From NCBI GenBank assembly GCA_013373595.1, contig JABXHO010000009.1:1-32224 (forward strand): DNA of 32,224 nucleotides, written 5' to 3'. A model generated the notes under the pieces. That model had not been told where the DNA came from. It did not search any database and saw nothing but the letters and a program-made list of their open reading frames with translations. This document shows, in pieces, positions 9,189-16,446 of this stretch (position 1 is its first letter; each line of letters begins with the position of its first letter). The DNA comes from Flavobacteriales bacterium. GTDB taxonomy: Bacteria > Bacteroidota > Bacteroidia > Flavobacteriales_D > Crocinitomicaceae. The position numbers and the translations under genes were made by a program.

Positions 9189-10410
9189 CTTCTAGTTGTT
9201 TAATGCGTTCTTGAAGATTCTTGTTTTGTTCCGCCAATTCAATTGTGTAGAGAGTCAATTCTTCTATTTTCTCTAAAAGAGTAGCATCCATTTTTGATAG
9301 GTCGTAACCTTCATTATCAACCAATTCCTGTGCAGATGGTACTCCTGGAAGATGCTTATTTACTTCGACGAAGCGCTTCACTTCAGTAAGTGAGCGTAGC
9401 TCATAATCCGTTTCAAAAACATAATCGGCCCAATCGGTTGTGTTATACAATGCAACCTTCACCTTCTCCGTGAGAATTCCTTCCTGAACAAACAATTTAT
9501 AACCATTTGGAGTTGAAACTAAGGAAGGGTCTCCAATGAGTGTTTTGCCATTTACAGTTAATGGAGCCGTTGGGTTATCAGTATTGACTCCGACATTTCC
9601 TGAGAGGTTTTCTATAAAGAGACAATAATTTTTTAACCCTCCAGTTGCCCCGTAAGGTTTCCAAAAATTTAAGCCATCTGTATGTGCTTCGATACCCCAT
9701 TCACCATAGGCTGCACCACTTCCATTTCCAAATAAAAGAGATGAGCCAGCTCCGTTAATGAGTGTGAATCCATTGAGTTTGGTGTCAATATCCGAACCAT
9801 TAACATCGGCAACTTCAAAACTCGATGATGGTGTAGTAGTGGCAATTCCTACCTTTCCATAGGTTCCAACTCCACTTCCGGCTCCAACGAATAGAGTAGG
9901 TAAGTTACTATTAAAGCCGACCATTAAGGAATTGGAAATATTGTTCTCAAGAGGATAGGTTGTGTTGTAGCCTACTCCAATGGCGAATGCCTTGGTAACG
10001 GTTGCTTTAGCATCTGTTCCAATTGCCAAAGTATTTGATCCTGTAGCTTTAGTTCTGGTTCCAATCGACGTGGAGAAACTTGCTGTTGCATCCGAATTGT
10101 ATCCAAGTCCGATTGAATAACTTCCTGTAACATCTGTATCTCGGCCAAATCCGAACGAGTAGGTTCCTCCAACATTTGCATTGTATCCAAGCCCGACAGA
10201 ATAGCTTCCTGAAACGTCTGAATTATAGCCTCCGCCAAAACTGCGAACTCCTGTTACATCACAGTTTGTACCGTAATAACTACCGTAGGTTCCGGCGTTG
10301 TTTCCTCCACCATTATACATGGTAGCAGAGTTTGTTTGAGAAAATGCAGATGGTAAAATGCATAGACTAGATAACACAACAAGGGTGTTTTTTTTGAAAA
10401 TAGTTTTCAT
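9178..10410 (-). CDS. Secreted tail-fibre/YadA-head-like repeat protein with C-terminal coiled coil
   Basis: A 410-residue protein with signal peptide MKTIFKKNTLVVLSSLCILP...AFSQ. Residues about 30-150 are near-regular repeats of about 14 residues, such as SYSVGLGYNANVGGT and SYSIGLGYNSDATAS, resembling the left-handed beta-roll head of YadA-type trimeric adhesins. A central part follows, with NVGVNTDNPTAPLTVNGKTL as found in phage tail-fibre-like proteins. The C-terminus holds a conserved Bacteroidota module, VKRFVEVNKHLPGVPSAQEL and LLEKIEELTLYTIEL, ending in a coiled coil (about 380-410) that would support trimerisation. There is no S74 peptidase, no T9SS domain and no barrel, so how it is held at the surface is unclear. 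It overlaps the propeller gene by 11 nt and is the first gene of that operon. Confidence 0.8.
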   Translation of the reverse strand: MKTIFKKNTLVVLSSLCILPSAFSQTNSATMYNGGGNNAGTYGSYYGTNCDVTGVRSFGGGYNSDVSGSYSVGLGYNANVGGTYSFGFGRDTDVTGSYSIGLGYNSDATASFSTSIGTRTKATGSNTLAIGTDAKATVTKAFAIGVGYNTTYPLENNISNSLMVGFNSNLPTLFVGAGSGVGTYGKVGIATTTPSSSFEVADVNGSDIDTKLNGFTLINGAGSSLLFGNGSGAAYGEWGIEAHTDGLNFWKPYGATGGLKNYCLFIENLSGNVGVNTDNPTAPLTVNGKTLIGDPSLVSTPNGYKLFVQEGILTEKVKVALYNTTDWADYVFETDYELRSLTEVKRFVEVNKHLPGVPSAQELVDNEGYDLSKMDATLLEKIEELTLYTIELAEQNKNLQERIKQLEDEK

Positions 10411-10484
10411 CGTGAATAATGATTATAGGGTTAAATTATTTGTCTTCACCTTTAAATGAAGTCAACCTAAGTTAAACAATGAGT

Positions 10485-10509
10485 GACGTTTTACGTCGAA
10501 TAGATTCGA
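10485..10509. promoter_or_regulatory. Two overlapping inverted repeats, possible operator
   Basis: GACGT(TTT)ACGTC and TCGAAT(AG)ATTCGA are perfect inverted repeats that share two bases. They lie 75-100 bp upstream of the start of the minus-strand tail-fibre-like gene, a plausible position for an activator or repressor site. No protein is known to bind them. Confidence 0.3.
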
Positions 10510-10830
10510 ATAATGTTTTGTTATTGTTTAAATCCTACTTTCAGAAGGAGCCGTGCTATTTGAGCGTTCCTTACTTCAACTAATTCCGCTTTGAGAGACG
10601 CTCCAATTTGGTTGAATGTTGAGTTTTGTTTGTGGAGTTAAATGGTGATTTAACACGTGTCGACATGTTTCGGGGTAGGTTTTGGCTTGAATAGCTAAAA
10701 ATCACTTAAAGTTGTTTTTTAAAGATTTAATTAACTTAAGATCATATCTCAGACATACTGTTTAAAGACAATAGCTATTGTTAACTCCAACTATTTTCAG
10801 TGAGCTTCAAATCATGGAGTTAATAACAAG

Positions 10831-10861
10831 AAAAAAGCCACTCAAACCTCGTTCAAGTGAC
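10831..10861 (-). terminator. Intrinsic terminator of the acyl-CoA ligase gene
   Basis: On the minus strand, GTCACTTGAAC-GAG-GTTTGAGTGGC forms an 11-bp stem with three G-U pairs and a 3-nt loop, followed directly by TTTTTTC. It begins about 30 nt beyond the stop codon of the ligase gene. Confidence 0.8.
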
Positions 10862-10890
10862 CTCTCAATTTCAAATAATTCAAAAATCGA

Positions 10891-12660
10891 TTAACTCTTT
10901 GGATAGATCTTCGCGATCGTATCGGCATGAATTTCCATGATCTTTTTACGTTTCAACTTAAGTGTTGGTGTCAATTCTCCACCTTCTACAGACATTTCTT
11001 GTGGAAGAAGCTCTACGCACTTCAATTGCTCCCACTTTCCAAATCCTTTATTGAAGAGATCAACTTCTTTGTTGAGACGTTCTCTTACTTTTTCAGAAGC
11101 AATAATCGCCTTGTTTGAGCCATCGCCCAAATCTACTTTTTTACGGCTTGCCCATTCTTTCACGAAATCAAAGCTTGGAACAATCAATGCTGATGGGAAT
11201 TTCTCTCCCTCACCAATTACAATAATTTGCTCGATGAAACGTGACTCTTTGAATTTGTTCTCCATCGCTTGAGGGACAACATATTTTCCACCAGATGTCT
11301 TAAAAATTTCTTTCTTTCTATCAGTGATTTTTAAGAATTTACCCTCTTGGAATTCACCGATGTCTCCTGTGTGGAACCAACCATCTTTGAGTACTTCTTC
11401 CGTTTTTTCTGGAAGTTTGTAGTAGCCCATCATTACGTTAGGACCTTTCACTAAAATTTCTCCATCTTCCGCAATTTTCACCTGTACACCGTCAATTAAC
11501 GGACCAACAGTTCCAACGCGAATTCCTTTTTGAAAGGAGTTTACCGAACAAACAGGGGAGGTTTCTGTCAATCCATATCCTTCCAAAATTGGAATGTCGG
11601 CTGCTAAGAAAATACGCGCCAAACGAGGTTGCAACGCGGCACTTCCAGATGCAATCGCACGTACATTTCCTCCTAAGGCTTCTTGCCATTTTGAGAAGAT
11701 TAATTTTCGAGCAATTTTCAATTTTACGTTATACATGAAGCTTCGACCCTCCACTTTGTAATCTTCCGCTAGCGCTACCGCCCAGAAGAATAATTTGCGT
11801 TTTATTCCAGATAATTCATCTCCTTTCGCCATGATTTTGTCGAACACCTTTTCGATCAAGCGTGGAACAGCTGTAAATACATCTGGTTTTACCTCACGAA
11901 TGTTGTCTCCAATTGTATCCAACGACTCCGCAAAATGGATTGAAGCACCGATGTACATGTACAAATAATGTAACATGCGCTCGTAGATGTGACAAACAGG
12001 TAAAAAGCTCAATACATCCGAGTTCTGATCTGCTGGAATAGGCTCGATACACGACTCAACATTCGAAAGAATATTTTTGTGCGAAAGCATTACGCCTTTC
12101 GGATTTCCAGTTGTTCCTGAAGTATAAATGATTGTTGCTAAATCTTCATGTTTCACCTGATCCATTCGCTGTTGAACCGTTTCTACAGGAATCGACTCGC
12201 TATCTTTTTTAATTTCAGACCAATGAACAGCTCCTGGCACATTATCTTCCATCGTGAAGATGTTTTGTAGAGTTGGGATTGAAGATCGAATATTATCGAT
12301 TTTGCCAAATAGTTCCTCATCTGCAACTACACACAATTTGATTCCTGCATCGTTAAAGATGAACTTGTAATCATTTTCAGAGATGTTCGGGTAAAATGGT
12401 ACGACAATGGCGCCCGTTTGCTGAATCGCAATATCCATTACATTCCATTCGTAGCGCGTTCCTGAAACCAATCCGATCATGTCGCCAGCTTCAACTCCCA
12501 AGGCAATCAAACCGCGAGAAATGGCCATTGCTTCATCGAGAAAATCCTTGGTCGAAACACCTATCCATTTACCATCGGTTTTTGTCACGAACATTTTTTC
12601 GTTCGGGTATGCTTTGAGTTGATGTTGTGGCACATCAAATAATCTTTTCGCTTCAATCAT
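10891..12660 (-). CDS. Long-chain fatty acid-CoA ligase (AMP-forming)
   Basis: A 589-residue member of the ANL adenylate-forming family. It activates a fatty acid with ATP to an acyl-adenylate and transfers it to coenzyme A, supplying beta-oxidation or lipid synthesis. The phosphate-binding motif IIYTSGTTGNPKGVMLSHKN lies at about residues 178-197. The A5-type motif GYGLTETSPV is near 358, GWFHTGDIGE near 430, and the hinge region with KEIFKTSGGKYV near 450. Length and motifs fit the Bacteroidota long-chain ligase group, with no signal peptide, so it is cytosolic or membrane-associated. It is transcribed alone, with a terminator just downstream. A weak promoter-like TAAATTCG lies 22 nt upstream. 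Chain-length preference cannot be read from the sequence. Confidence 0.92.
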   Translation of the reverse strand: MIEAKRLFDVPQHQLKAYPNEKMFVTKTDGKWIGVSTKDFLDEAMAISRGLIALGVEAGDMIGLVSGTRYEWNVMDIAIQQTGAIVVPFYPNISENDYKFIFNDAGIKLCVVADEELFGKIDNIRSSIPTLQNIFTMEDNVPGAVHWSEIKKDSESIPVETVQQRMDQVKHEDLATIIYTSGTTGNPKGVMLSHKNILSNVESCIEPIPADQNSDVLSFLPVCHIYERMLHYLYMYIGASIHFAESLDTIGDNIREVKPDVFTAVPRLIEKVFDKIMAKGDELSGIKRKLFFWAVALAEDYKVEGRSFMYNVKLKIARKLIFSKWQEALGGNVRAIASGSAALQPRLARIFLAADIPILEGYGLTETSPVCSVNSFQKGIRVGTVGPLIDGVQVKIAEDGEILVKGPNVMMGYYKLPEKTEEVLKDGWFHTGDIGEFQEGKFLKITDRKKEIFKTSGGKYVVPQAMENKFKESRFIEQIIVIGEGEKFPSALIVPSFDFVKEWASRKKVDLGDGSNKAIIASEKVRERLNKEVDLFNKGFGKWEQLKCVELLPQEMSVEGGELTPTLKLKRKKIMEIHADTIAKIYPKS

Positions 12661-12682
12661 ATTGTGAGGTTTCTGTGTGAGA

Positions 12683-12690
12683 CGAATTTA
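12683..12690 (-). promoter_or_regulatory. Weak -7-like element for the acyl-CoA ligase gene
   Basis: On the minus strand the sequence is TAAATTCG, one mismatch from TAnnTTTG, 22 nt before the ATG. The spacing matches the better promoters in this window. No clear -33 box was seen. Confidence 0.3.
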
Positions 12691-12767
12691 ACAAAAAAAG
12701 CACGAAAAAATGTTCGATGGAATGCTTTATATGTTAACTGGGAAGTGTCTTTGGGTAATGCGAGAGT

Positions 12768-12775
12768 TAAATTTG
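12768..12775 (+). promoter_or_regulatory. -7 promoter element TAAATTTG of the sigma/anti-sigma/PorP operon
   Basis: TAAATTTG fits the Bacteroidota consensus TAnnTTTG. A TTTG occurs at 12750-12753, but the spacing of 14 nt is short for a -33 box. The leader to the TTG start would be about 80 nt and contains AAAGGAG (12781-12787), which precedes only a 3-codon reading frame. ECF operons are often autoregulated, so the true promoter could instead be sigma-specific. Confidence 0.4.
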
Positions 12776-12857
12776 TATTAAAAGGAGTGAAATAAAGTTA
12801 TGTTGGTGTAACATTATTAGGTCTTCAATTGTTTTAACTGCTGAGATCTGAACAGAT

Positions 12858-13349
12858 TTGAAAAGAAAAGAGTACAATATCGTTGTAAAAGAGCAAGCTG
12901 GAAATCTATACGGCTACGCAATTCGCTTCCTTAGAAATGAAGACGACGCAAAGGATATTGTGCAAGATGTCTTTGAAAAACTTTGGTTGAACAGGAGTAA
13001 AGTAGAATTCGCGAAAGCCAAGTCTTGGATGTTCACAACGGCCCACAATGCAATGATCAACTTTGCAACTCGAAAGGGGCGTGTGAAATTAACGGATGAA
13101 ATGGCAGAATTTGATTCTTCTGGTAAATCGCAAACGAGCTTGTTCGAATCACAACAAGTGGTGGACAGAGCGGTGAGCATTTTACCTCCGATTCAAAAAA
13201 GTGTGATTTTGTTGCGTGACCTTGAAGGGTATTCGTATAAAGAAATTGCAGATATTTTGAATCTTTCTGATTCACAAGTAAAAGTTTATCTATTCAGAGC
13301 TCGAAAGAAAATTAAAAAGCAGTTAAAAGGATTGTTTGAACTAGTATGA
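12858..13349 (+). CDS. ECF-type RNA polymerase sigma factor
   Basis: A 163-residue sigma-70 family protein with only regions 2 and 4. Region 2 is at about residues 10-80, with LYGYAIRFLRNEDDAKDIVQ then DVFEKLWLNR and the -10-reading helix KSWMFTTAHNAMINF. Region 4 is at about 105-160: ILPPIQKSVILLRDLEGYSY and KEIADILNLSDSQVKVYLFR, a helix-turn-helix that reads the -35/-33 element. The TTG at 12858 is the first possible start after an in-frame stop at 12849, and the next in-frame ATG would remove region 2. The stop overlaps the ATG of the anti-sigma-like gene by 4 nt (ATGA), typical of sigma/anti-sigma pairs. It presumably directs RNA polymerase to a regulon controlled by the downstream membrane protein. 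Confidence 0.9.
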   Translation: MKRKEYNIVVKEQAGNLYGYAIRFLRNEDDAKDIVQDVFEKLWLNRSKVEFAKAKSWMFTTAHNAMINFATRKGRVKLTDEMAEFDSSGKSQTSLFESQQVVDRAVSILPPIQKSVILLRDLEGYSYKEIADILNLSDSQVKVYLFRARKKIKKQLKGLFELV

Positions 13350-15238
13350 GTAAGCCTTCATTTTCAAATATCGACCTATGGTTGTTCGAGCTTGCCGAGG
13401 GAAATCTTTCGCCTCAGCAAATTGAGCAATTGGAGCTTTTCTTGCTCAACCATCCTGAGTTGGATGTGGAACGCGATGTTTGGGAAATGGCCAAAGTCGA
13501 CAAGCAGGAAATAGTATATCCACACACAGCAGATTTACAAAAGAAACGTCGTCCAGTTGGCGCAATTGTCCTTTTTGGAGCGTTGGCGGTGTTACTGAGC
13601 ACAGGTCTGTACGTAACATTAGATACGGATACCAAAGCGTTTACAGCGGAAGATAGTTCGCAGCAAGATGCTCAAGTAAAGGCGGAGGTAATGAATCAGT
13701 TGCACGCGCTTCAGGAAAACTCTGGTGATCACGAGCTATATAAAGCATTAATGAATCAGTTTGCGTTGACGTATGCAGACAAAAATCAATCTTCTTCTTC
13801 GAACGAAATGTTGTACTCTCAGTTGATGCCAACTGCAGTTCAACCAAATGGATACAGTTCATTTACAAACTATTTATCAAATAGCACTCAATCTCGTATC
13901 AACCGATCAGCTAATAACGCATCGAATGGTGTAAGCCAAGGTCGAGGGAACTTGGAAGCAGGACTGGATAACGCGCAAGTGTACAATGGTCAGCAAACGA
14001 ATGATGTCGCGCTGCAGACTTCTGTTGCTTCCACGATGGTGGAATCAGGAGTTTCTAATGAAAATGGAACAGAAAGTGTGACGAATCCAATGGATTTGAG
14101 TTATGCTGATGGAGTGAACGAGGAGAGAGGAAATAACGAACAGACAGAAGTGGGCTTGGATCCAATTGCACGTCCATCTGATTTGAAAGATTTTGAGAAC
14201 CGTGCATGGAGAGATCGAAAAACGATTTCATTCAACAATGCCGTAGCTTCATCTAGAGAAAGTAATATATCATTTAAAGAACGTTTCAAGAAGTTCTCAA
14301 GATCGTTGGAACGAATGATGAACTCACCAATTGCCCTGAAGAATTCACGTGATCCGCATTACCATGTTCCTGGAATGACAGCAAATGACATCAATTTTAG
14401 TTCTGCCGGCACATTAATTTCAACACGCGTTCAAACATTGTCGAGGTTGCAGTGGCCGAATAAAGCGAACGAGCAGCTTCGAAATCAAGTTTCAATCGAT
14501 GGTTATGCGTATGGTATTCGCGGAGGTTGGGGAATGCAATTGAACCACAATTATTATAAAGATGGTGGAATTCAGTCGGAGCAAGCGGCATTCACGTACT
14601 CTCCGAAAATATCTGTTTCGAATTGGTTCTCCATTGAGCCTTCAGTTCGAGTGAAAATTGGTCATAAACAGTTGAAATATGAGCAAATGGGTGATGATCA
14701 AGCTGTAGAGATAGATCGAGGAAATGCCTACGATTTCTACGCGAATGGTGCATCTCCAATTGGGCGCAACTTGTGGTACAAAGATCTTGGATTAGGCGTG
14801 TTGGTAAACACAAAATGGTTCTTCGCGGGAGTTCAGGCTGATAACCTTTTCAAGCACAAGGATAATATCTACGATGCAAACTGGAATGATCCGCATAGAG
14901 CAAGCAATCACCTAGTAGCAACTATCGGAACGGATTGGGTTTCTCGAAATAAGAAAACGAGTTTCTCACCTTACTTGGTTTACCAAAATAACGATGAACT
15001 TTCTGAGATGTGGGCAGGAGCGAACTTCTCCTACAACTGGTTCAATATTGGTGTAGCAGCATCAAACAACATGGAGCCAGCGGCATCCATCGGAATGACA
15101 TTTGACAATTTTAGTTTGCATTACAATGCAGATTACTCACAGAGCACGATGCTTGGAGAAAAGGCGCTTTCGCATCAATTGACCATTCGATTCTTAGCGA
15201 AGCAAAACAATTATAGCAATCAATTATTTAAACGATAA
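13346..15238 (+). CDS. Predicted dual-membrane anti-sigma factor fused to a PorP/SprF-like beta-barrel
   Basis: A 630-residue protein. Residues 1-60 are a short acidic helical domain (LWLFELAEGNLSPQQIEQLE, FLLNHPELD) of the kind encoded beside ECF sigma genes in Bacteroidota; it has no zinc-binding HxxxCxxC. A basic KKRR precedes one membrane helix at 71-90 (VGAIVLFGALAVLLSTGLYV). Residues 95-340 form a Gln/Asn/Ser-rich, probably extended linker with a basic helical patch at 308-325. Residues about 345-618 look like a PorP/SprF barrel and match the next gene in order: RLQWPN/RNQWPS, GGWGMQ/GGFGVL, DLGLGVLVNTKWFFAGVQ/DATAGTVLFNKVFNIGFT, and closing strands of alternating polarity. N-in topology would place the sigma-binding domain in the cytoplasm and the barrel in the outer membrane. 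Start: ATG overlapping the sigma stop. Binding to the sigma factor is inferred from gene order. Confidence 0.75.
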   Translation: MSKPSFSNIDLWLFELAEGNLSPQQIEQLELFLLNHPELDVERDVWEMAKVDKQEIVYPHTADLQKKRRPVGAIVLFGALAVLLSTGLYVTLDTDTKAFTAEDSSQQDAQVKAEVMNQLHALQENSGDHELYKALMNQFALTYADKNQSSSSNEMLYSQLMPTAVQPNGYSSFTNYLSNSTQSRINRSANNASNGVSQGRGNLEAGLDNAQVYNGQQTNDVALQTSVASTMVESGVSNENGTESVTNPMDLSYADGVNEERGNNEQTEVGLDPIARPSDLKDFENRAWRDRKTISFNNAVASSRESNISFKERFKKFSRSLERMMNSPIALKNSRDPHYHVPGMTANDINFSSAGTLISTRVQTLSRLQWPNKANEQLRNQVSIDGYAYGIRGGWGMQLNHNYYKDGGIQSEQAAFTYSPKISVSNWFSIEPSVRVKIGHKQLKYEQMGDDQAVEIDRGNAYDFYANGASPIGRNLWYKDLGLGVLVNTKWFFAGVQADNLFKHKDNIYDANWNDPHRASNHLVATIGTDWVSRNKKTSFSPYLVYQNNDELSEMWAGANFSYNWFNIGVAASNNMEPAASIGMTFDNFSLHYNADYSQSTMLGEKALSHQLTIRFLAKQNNYSNQLFKR

Positions 15239-15241
15239 AGC

Positions 15242-16198
15242 ATGAAGTATTTTTTGAGTTTAGTGGTAATTGGATTTATGGGAACGGGCGCATTTGCACA
15301 GGACCTTGAGTTTACTCAGTTCTATTCAAACCCAATCTATCTAAATCCAGCCCTTGCCGGTTCTGACGGCTGTCCAAGGTTCGCTATGAATTATCGGAAT
15401 CAATGGCCATCATTGTCTGGTTCCTATGTTTCATATGCGGCAGCATACGATCAGTACTTTAAGAACATTAATGGGGGATTTGGCGTATTGGCAGTGCATG
15501 ATGTGCAAGCACAAACAATTAGTTCGTCGCAGCTCGGAGTTATGTACTCGTATCACTTGAAGTTGAATCGAAAATGGTCCATGAACTTTGGTGCGAAGGC
15601 AAATTACTGGGTAAAAACACTGGATTGGGATAAGCTTACTTTCGGAGATATGATTGATCCGCGTCGTGGTTTTATTTACGCAACAGGTGATGTACCACGT
15701 GGAGGAACTAAAGGATTTTTCGATGCGACTGCAGGAACCGTTTTGTTTAACAAAGTATTCAATATTGGATTTACTGCTCACCATCTGAATCGTCCAAACG
15801 AATCGATGATTATTGGAGATTCGCGCTTACCGATGCGATTCACAGCGCATACTTCAGCGTATATTGCATTGGGACAGAAATCACAGTACAGCAATCAAAC
15901 GGCGATTATGCCTTCGGTAATTTACTCGTATCAAAATGGATTCCAGCAATTGAACATTGGTACCTACGTGAAGTACGGTGCGTTTACGGCAGGAGCGTGG
16001 TTCAGAAATCGAGATGCCTTCATCTTAACAATGGGAATCAGAACAGAGAAATTCAAAATTGGATATAGCTACGATGTAACGGTTTCGAAATTGAATAATG
16101 GTGTGTCAGGAGGTTCGCATGAAATCTCGTTAGGATTGAACTTGAACTGTAAAGATAAGCCACCTTCTTTCCGAACTATTTCTTGTCCATCGTTCTAA
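15242..16198 (+). CDS. PorP/SprF family type IX secretion outer-membrane protein
   Basis: A 318-residue protein with signal peptide MKYFLSLVVIGFMGTGAFAQ. The canonical PorP/SprF opening QFYSNPIYLNPALAGS (about 26-41) is present, followed by RNQWP, GGFGVL and MYSYHLKLNRKWSMNFGAKA, then a run of amphipathic beta strands to the C-terminus. Family members are outer-membrane beta-barrels. PorP is needed for T9SS function in Porphyromonas, and SprF for secretion and attachment of the type-B cargo SprB in Flavobacterium. It begins 3 nt after the anti-sigma fusion and ends the operon, with a terminator 57 nt later. Its barrel is a paralogue of the domain fused to the anti-sigma factor. The genome may contain other copies, so this need not be the core PorP. 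Confidence 0.9.
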   Translation: MKYFLSLVVIGFMGTGAFAQDLEFTQFYSNPIYLNPALAGSDGCPRFAMNYRNQWPSLSGSYVSYAAAYDQYFKNINGGFGVLAVHDVQAQTISSSQLGVMYSYHLKLNRKWSMNFGAKANYWVKTLDWDKLTFGDMIDPRRGFIYATGDVPRGGTKGFFDATAGTVLFNKVFNIGFTAHHLNRPNESMIIGDSRLPMRFTAHTSAYIALGQKSQYSNQTAIMPSVIYSYQNGFQQLNIGTYVKYGAFTAGAWFRNRDAFILTMGIRTEKFKIGYSYDVTVSKLNNGVSGGSHEISLGLNLNCKDKPPSFRTISCPSF

Positions 16199-16255
16199 AA
16201 AATAATTGATTGTTTCAACTTCCTTTTCTGGTTTGGTAAGTTGAACTAGTTTGAT

Positions 16256-16290
16256 AAAAGGTTCGCCGAGGGGTGAGCCTTTTGTTTTTT
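16256..16290 (+). terminator. Intrinsic terminator of the sigma/anti-sigma/PorP operon
   Basis: AAAAGGTTCGCC pairs with GGTGAGCCTTTT (12 bp, two G-U pairs) across a GAGG loop, followed by GTTTTTT. It starts 57 nt after the porP-like stop codon. Confidence 0.85.
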
Positions 16291-16328
16291 AGGTGCTTTT
16301 CACCCAAGAGCGAGCGAAGTAAAAGCCT

Positions 16329-16350
16329 GGACTGAGCGGAGTCGAAGTCC
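16329..16350. repeat. 22-bp palindromic repeat, copy A
   Basis: A 22-bp unit beginning GGACTGAGCGGAGTC and ending in AAGTCC, whose ends GGACT/AGTCC can pair. Its reverse complement occurs at 20274-20295 with one mismatch. Similar short palindromes are common between genes in Flavobacteriia. Confidence 0.7.
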
Positions 16351-16446
16351 CAGTCCCAGTCTTTGAATAGTTGATAAGAGCTTATCCCTGAAACAAGAGC
16401 ACTTCAGAAAATCGGAACATCTAAAAATCGAACTGTCGCCTATAAT

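Larger units (their letters stand above)
10411..10890. other. 480-nt intergenic region with two overlapping palindromes and a terminator
   Basis: No gene is seen here. It separates the acyl-CoA ligase, whose stop lies at the right end, from the tail-fibre-like gene, whose start lies at the left end; both are on the minus strand. It should contain the promoter of the latter, but no good TAnnTTTG was found on that strand. It holds GACGT-TTT-ACGTC at 10485-10497 overlapping TCGAAT-AG-ATTCGA at 10496-10509, and the ligase terminator at 10831-10861. Confidence 0.6.

Noticed and set aside
9972-10238. Overlapping minus-strand reading frame of 88 residues inside the tail-fibre-like gene
   Set aside because: It is a frame-shifted shadow of the repetitive GYN-type repeats, which generate long open frames by composition.
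12800-12811. Start codon preceded by AAAGGAG upstream of the sigma factor
   Set aside because: The frame ends after three codons and is not in frame with the sigma gene, so it does not encode an alternative N-terminus.
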